8,562 bases of DNA, from NCBI GenBank assembly GCA_032117095.1, contig JAULZZ010000011.1, forward strand, positions 1 to 8,562, given 5' to 3'. The DNA comes from REEB470 sp032117095. Lineage in GTDB: Bacteria; Bacillota; Bacilli; Paenibacillales; YIM-B00363. Made by a program: the position numbers and the translations under genes. Shown piece after piece: positions 5,195-8,562 of the stretch. The notes beneath the pieces are model-generated. The model was not told where the DNA came from. It saw nothing but the letters and a program-made list of their open reading frames with translations, and did not search any database. Positions within the stretch are counted from its first letter, which is position 1. The number at the start of each line of letters is the position of its first letter.

Positions 5195-8086
5195 ATGAAG
5201 CAGCAAGAAATCGTCGTCCGTGGCGCGCGCACACACAACCTAAAAAATATCGATGTGACGATTCCACGGGATCAATTGGTCGTCATTACGGGGCCGAGTG
5301 GTTCGGGGAAGTCCTCGCTTGCTTTTGATACGATCTACGCGGAAGGACAGCGACGGTATGTCGAATCGTTGTCTGCATACGCACGACAGTTTTTGGGACA
5401 AATGGACAAACCCGATGTAGACAGCATAGACGGCTTGTCCCCTGCGATTGCCATTGACCAAAAATCCACGAATCGCAATCCCCGATCGACCGTCGGGACG
5501 GTGACGGAGATTTACGATTATTTGCGGTTGCTGTTTGCCCGTGTGGGGATCCCCCATTGTCCGACGCATGGCATTCCGATCGAATCACAGCCCATCGAAC
5601 ACATCGTCGATCGGGTGATGGCATACGGGGAAGGGACCAAAGTAATGATTTTGAGTCCCGTTGTCATCGGCAAAAAAGGCGAACATACGAAAGTGCTCGA
5701 ACAAATTAAGCAAGACGGCTTTGTCCGCATCCGCCTCAATGGCGACATCATCGAGGTGGCGAGCGACCTTACTTTGTCCAAAACCAAAAAGCATACGATC
5801 GAAATCGTCGTCGATCGGGCAATCGTCCGCACAGAAAGTCGTACACGACTGGCGGAATCCATCGAGATGGCGTTGCAACATGCCGACGGGCGCGTGGTCG
5901 TGCACCGCTTGGACGAAGCTTCTGACCAGTTGTTTTCCTCCAAAATGGCTTGTATCGTCTGTGGGACGAGTGTTGAGCCGTTGCAACCACGGTTGTTTTC
6001 GTTTAACAGCCCCTTTGGTGCATGTCCCACGTGTGACGGGCTAGGGGTCGAGTACAAAGTAGATGTGCAACTCGTCTGTCCAAATCGGAGTCTGACGTTA
6101 AAAACACAGGCCCTTGAGCCGTGGGCATCGACAAACGCCAAAAGTTATTATACGAAGTTGCTTGAAGCTGCGTGTCACGTATTCGACATTCCCCAACACG
6201 TTCCGGTGGAACAATTGGAGGAGAAACATTGGCACTTGTTGCTTTACGGAGCGCCCACAGGGTCGCCGTCATTGACATTTGAATATGAGACGATGTTCGG
6301 GGGAGTAAAAAAGGCGACGGTGCATTTTGAAGGCATCGTGGCAGACCTCCAAAGACGCTATGAAACGTCCCAAAACGACAGTGCGCATGAATTCATCGGA
6401 AAGTTTATGAGTGAACAGCCCTGTGTATCGTGTCATGGTCGTCGCTTAAAGCCGGTGTCGTTGGCAGTTACCGTCGGGGGGAAGTCTATTGACCAACTCA
6501 CGGACATGCCCATTCACGAGACGTTGCAATTTTTCCAAGCACTGACGTTATCCGAAAAATCTGCGCACATCGCCTTGCCCATCGTCGGCGAAATCGTGTC
6601 GCGACTTTCTTTTTTGTGCAACGTAGGACTGGATTATTTGACGTTGGGACGATCCGCAGGGACGTTGTCCGGTGGGGAATCGCAGCGCATTCGGCTGGCG
6701 ACACAAATCGGGTCTCGTTTGTCCGGTGTGCTCTACGTACTTGATGAGCCGAGTATCGGGTTACACCAGCGGGACAACGATCGGCTGATTACGACGTTAA
6801 AACATATGCGCGACTTGGGCAATACATTGCTTGTCGTCGAACACGACGAAGATACGATGTGGGCCGCCGATTATGTGATCGACATGGGACCCGGTGCGGG
6901 GGGACATGGCGGGACGGTGACGGGAATGGGCACGCCAGCGGTGTTGCAACACAATCCCCTTTCGCTGACAGGGCAATATTTGAGTGGCAAAAAATACATC
7001 CCTCTGCCCGAAAAGCGCCGTACTTCTTTGGGGAACCGCATTACGGTCAAAGGAGCTTCTGCCAACAATTTGCGACACATTACCGTTGATTTTCCTATCG
7101 GGGTATTTACCGTGGTCACGGGGGTATCGGGGAGTGGTAAAAGTTCGCTCGTCGATACGCTGATTGCGGGCGTTTCTGCCGTTCATCAGCGACGGAAGCT
7201 GACGGGTGCTGTCGAGGCGGTACTCGGATGTGAGCAAGTGGAGCGCATGGTCAACATCGATCAAAGTCCGATCGGGCGAACACCACGCTCTAATCCGCTG
7301 ACCTACACGGGCGTGTTTGACTTGATCCGAGACTTGTATGCGCAGACAACAACCGCAAAAACAAGAGGGTACACGAAATCACGGTTTAGCTTTAACTTGG
7401 TGGGGGGACGTTGCGAAGCATGCAAAGGCGACGGCATATTAAAAATTGAAATGCATTTTTTACCGGATGTATACGTGCCGTGCGAAGTGTGCAAAGGAAA
7501 ACGCTACAATCGGGAAACGTTAGAAGTACAGTGGAAAGGGTTGTCGATCGCCGATGTTTTGGAGCTGACCGTGAGCGAGGCGTTGCACATATTCGAAGCG
7601 TTCCCGAAGATTACCCAAAGTTTGGCGGCATTGCACGACGTTGGGCTCGGTTACATGGCGTTGGGACAGTCCGCCCCGACACTGTCTGGTGGCGAAGCGC
7701 AACGCTTGAAATTGGCTGCAGAATTGCAACGTCGTAGCGGTCCGTTGCGTAGTCGCAAACAAGGAACGTTATTCGTGTTGGATGAACCGACGACGGGATT
7801 GCATGCCGAAGACATTGCGAAGTTATTGGTCGTGCTCCAACGGTTGGTCGATTGCGGCGACACGGTCGTTGTCATTGAGCACCACCTTGATGTCATCAAA
7901 TGTGCGGATTGGGTCATCGATCTCGGTCCAGAAGGGGGGCGGGGCGGGGGGCACATTGTCGCCACAGGAATTCCGGAACACGTGTGTACCATACCAGCGT
8001 CGTGGACAGGGAAATATTTGGCGCGTGTATTGGCACGTGATCGACAACGCCTCGTAACCGCTGGCAACAACGGGACGCCATCATGA
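5195..8086 (+). CDS. uvrA: Excinuclease ABC subunit A (UvrA)
   Basis: UvrA is the dimeric DNA-damage sensor of nucleotide excision repair, with two ABC-type ATPase modules. From the ATG at 5195 the protein has 963 residues. Module I: Walker A GPSGSGKS (33-40), signature LSGGE (491-495), Walker B LDEPS (Asp517-Glu518), switch His550. Module II: Walker A GVSGSGKS (643-650), LSGGE (830-834), LDEPTTGLH (Asp863-Glu864), His896. Zinc-binding cysteines fall at 253/256/277/280 and 740/743/763/766, the same numbers I recall for E. coli UvrA, which supports this start. GAAGGGA (5179-5185) is a well-spaced ribosome site. An in-frame GTG at 5174 would add seven residues but has a poorer site. The gene starts 24 bp after uvrB in a typical Bacillota operon. 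The motifs are complete and no frameshift was seen. Confidence 0.98.
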   Translation: MKQQEIVVRGARTHNLKNIDVTIPRDQLVVITGPSGSGKSSLAFDTIYAEGQRRYVESLSAYARQFLGQMDKPDVDSIDGLSPAIAIDQKSTNRNPRSTVGTVTEIYDYLRLLFARVGIPHCPTHGIPIESQPIEHIVDRVMAYGEGTKVMILSPVVIGKKGEHTKVLEQIKQDGFVRIRLNGDIIEVASDLTLSKTKKHTIEIVVDRAIVRTESRTRLAESIEMALQHADGRVVVHRLDEASDQLFSSKMACIVCGTSVEPLQPRLFSFNSPFGACPTCDGLGVEYKVDVQLVCPNRSLTLKTQALEPWASTNAKSYYTKLLEAACHVFDIPQHVPVEQLEEKHWHLLLYGAPTGSPSLTFEYETMFGGVKKATVHFEGIVADLQRRYETSQNDSAHEFIGKFMSEQPCVSCHGRRLKPVSLAVTVGGKSIDQLTDMPIHETLQFFQALTLSEKSAHIALPIVGEIVSRLSFLCNVGLDYLTLGRSAGTLSGGESQRIRLATQIGSRLSGVLYVLDEPSIGLHQRDNDRLITTLKHMRDLGNTLLVVEHDEDTMWAADYVIDMGPGAGGHGGTVTGMGTPAVLQHNPLSLTGQYLSGKKYIPLPEKRRTSLGNRITVKGASANNLRHITVDFPIGVFTVVTGVSGSGKSSLVDTLIAGVSAVHQRRKLTGAVEAVLGCEQVERMVNIDQSPIGRTPRSNPLTYTGVFDLIRDLYAQTTTAKTRGYTKSRFSFNLVGGRCEACKGDGILKIEMHFLPDVYVPCEVCKGKRYNRETLEVQWKGLSIADVLELTVSEALHIFEAFPKITQSLAALHDVGLGYMALGQSAPTLSGGEAQRLKLAAELQRRSGPLRSRKQGTLFVLDEPTTGLHAEDIAKLLVVLQRLVDCGDTVVVIEHHLDVIKCADWVIDLGPEGGRGGGHIVATGIPEHVCTIPASWTGKYLARVLARDRQRLVTAGNNGTPS

Positions 8087-8089
8087 CAC

Positions 8090-8118
8090 TTGCCTTTTTG
8101 CACAAATCGATGTAACAT
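8090..8118 (+). promoter_or_regulatory. Weak candidate promoter before the small membrane protein
   Basis: TTGCCT (8090-8095), a 17-bp spacer and TAACAT (8113-8118) give a partial sigma-A match (four of six in each box). It lies just after the uvrA stop. The downstream gene may instead be read through from the uvr operon, since no clear terminator lies between them. Confidence 0.25.
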
Positions 8119-8177
8119 AGCACCATACAGCACAATCGTGAGCATATTTTGTATGTGAGAAAGGAAGGCGATTATCG

Positions 8178-8411
8178 ATGGAAGCGACCGCACCCGTTGT
8201 GGAGTCGACGTTTCATGGCTTTGACATTTTTATGATTTTATTTATGTTTTTGACCGCTTACGGCCTATTTCGTGCGTATCGTCAAAAAAATACGTTCGCC
8301 GTTTTGTTTTGTAGTGTGACACTCCTCACTTTTATGTTTGCCAACACGGTGATGGTATTGCATTGGACGGGTCGACTTGACGAAGTACTCACACGGATCG
8401 GCATCGGATAA
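8178..8411 (+). CDS. Small two-helix membrane protein, possibly DUF2759-like
   Basis: This 77-residue ORF has a good ribosome site (AAGGAAGG, 8161-8168) nine bases before its ATG. Two hydrophobic segments stand out: about 15-31 (FDIFMILFMFLTAYGLF) and about 39-62 (TFAVLFC...VMVLHW). The loop between them is basic (RAYRQKN, 32-38). By the positive-inside rule the loop is cytoplasmic and both ends face outward. The pattern of two helices joined by a short basic loop before 'NTFAVLF' recalls the Bacillus DUF2759 (YqgW-like) proteins. This is a resemblance from memory, not a search result, and the function is unknown. It starts 91 bp after uvrA on the same strand. The hairpin beginning 17 bases after its stop probably ends this transcript. 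Confidence 0.75.
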   Translation: MEATAPVVESTFHGFDIFMILFMFLTAYGLFRAYRQKNTFAVLFCSVTLLTFMFANTVMVLHWTGRLDEVLTRIGIG

Positions 8412-8427
8412 CGACTTTCTAGACATC

Positions 8428-8462
8428 AGCCCAAGGGAACACGTCGTGTGTTCCCTTGGGCT
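8428..8462 (+). terminator. Perfect 15-bp hairpin, terminator-like, merging into the repeat array
   Basis: AGCCCAAGGGAACAC (8428-8442) pairs perfectly with GTGTTCCCTTGGGCT (8448-8462) across a 5-base loop (GTCGT). Its place, just after the small membrane-protein gene, and its GC-rich stem suit an intrinsic terminator. Only two T follow before the next repeat begins, so a normal U-tract is missing here. It may have been pushed beyond the array. Confidence 0.6.
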
Positions 8463-8562
8463 TGTCGTGTGTTCCCTTGGGCTTGTCGTGTGTTCCCTTG
8501 GGCTTGTCGTGTGTTCCCTTGGGCTTGTCGTGTGTTCCCTTGGGCTTGTCGTGTGTTCCCTT
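8443..8562. repeat. Exact 21-bp tandem repeat array, at least 5.7 copies, open at the window end
   Basis: Copies begin with GTCGTG at 8443, 8464, 8485, 8506, 8527 and 8548. The last is cut after 15 bases by the window edge. All visible copies are identical. The unit consists of the loop plus right arm of the preceding hairpin followed by TT, so every copy could pair with the single left arm at 8428-8442. There are no spacers, so it is not a CRISPR. The period is two DNA helical turns and seven codons. It might continue into neighbouring sequence or reflect an assembly end. Confidence 0.95.

Noticed and set aside
5518..6141. 207-residue minus-strand ORF inside uvrA
   Set aside because: It is antisense to an intact, motif-complete uvrA; a shadow of GC-biased codon positions.
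8443..8562. CRISPR array
   Set aside because: The repeats are directly adjacent with no unique spacers, and the 21-bp period is too short for repeat plus spacer.

Overview
The window looks like chromosomal DNA from a medium-GC member of the Bacillota, probably a Bacilli-type lineage. The evidence is the uvrB-uvrA gene order, the Bacillus-like detail of both proteins, purine-rich Shine-Dalgarno sites, and a small two-helix membrane protein that resembles the Bacillus DUF2759 family. No rRNA or other strict taxonomic marker is present, so the assignment is an inference.

Left part (1-2580), accessory genes. The window opens inside a gene for an AAA-ATPase-like / PD-(D/E)XK nuclease-like protein (DUF1703 type), whose Walker A end lies outside the window. 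After 37 bp comes the first ~33 codons of a second copy of the same family. Family resemblance then stops abruptly, so this is a remnant. A weak hairpin and a run of 17 T follow. The T-run also forms most of the spacer of a promoter-like sequence for the next gene, an exported FGE-sulfatase (SUMF1)-fold protein. That protein has no cysteine at all, so it cannot be a formylglycine-generating enzyme. Its C-terminus resembles the variable C-type-lectin-fold region of diversity-generating retroelement targets, but no reverse transcriptase or template repeat is present here.

Middle (2581-3175), about 595 bp without a convincing gene. It is AT-rich and full of symmetry: a 10-bp inverted repeat, a 46-base hairpin with a 21-bp stem, a very strong Shine-Dalgarno-like site that could serve only a tiny ORF, two short palindromes, and an extended -10 promoter just before uvrB.

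Right part (3176-8411), housekeeping DNA repair. uvrB and uvrA lie 24 bp apart and form the nucleotide excision repair operon. UvrA (with UvrB) finds bulky DNA damage, UvrB verifies it and loads the nuclease UvrC, which is not in this window. Both genes are intact, with all expected motifs. A 77-residue two-helix membrane protein follows.

End (8412-8562). A perfect 15-bp inverted repeat sits where a terminator is expected. Its loop and right arm are amplified into an exact 21-bp tandem array that runs off the window. This array and the T17 promoter spacer are the most unusual features. I see no complete new multigene system.
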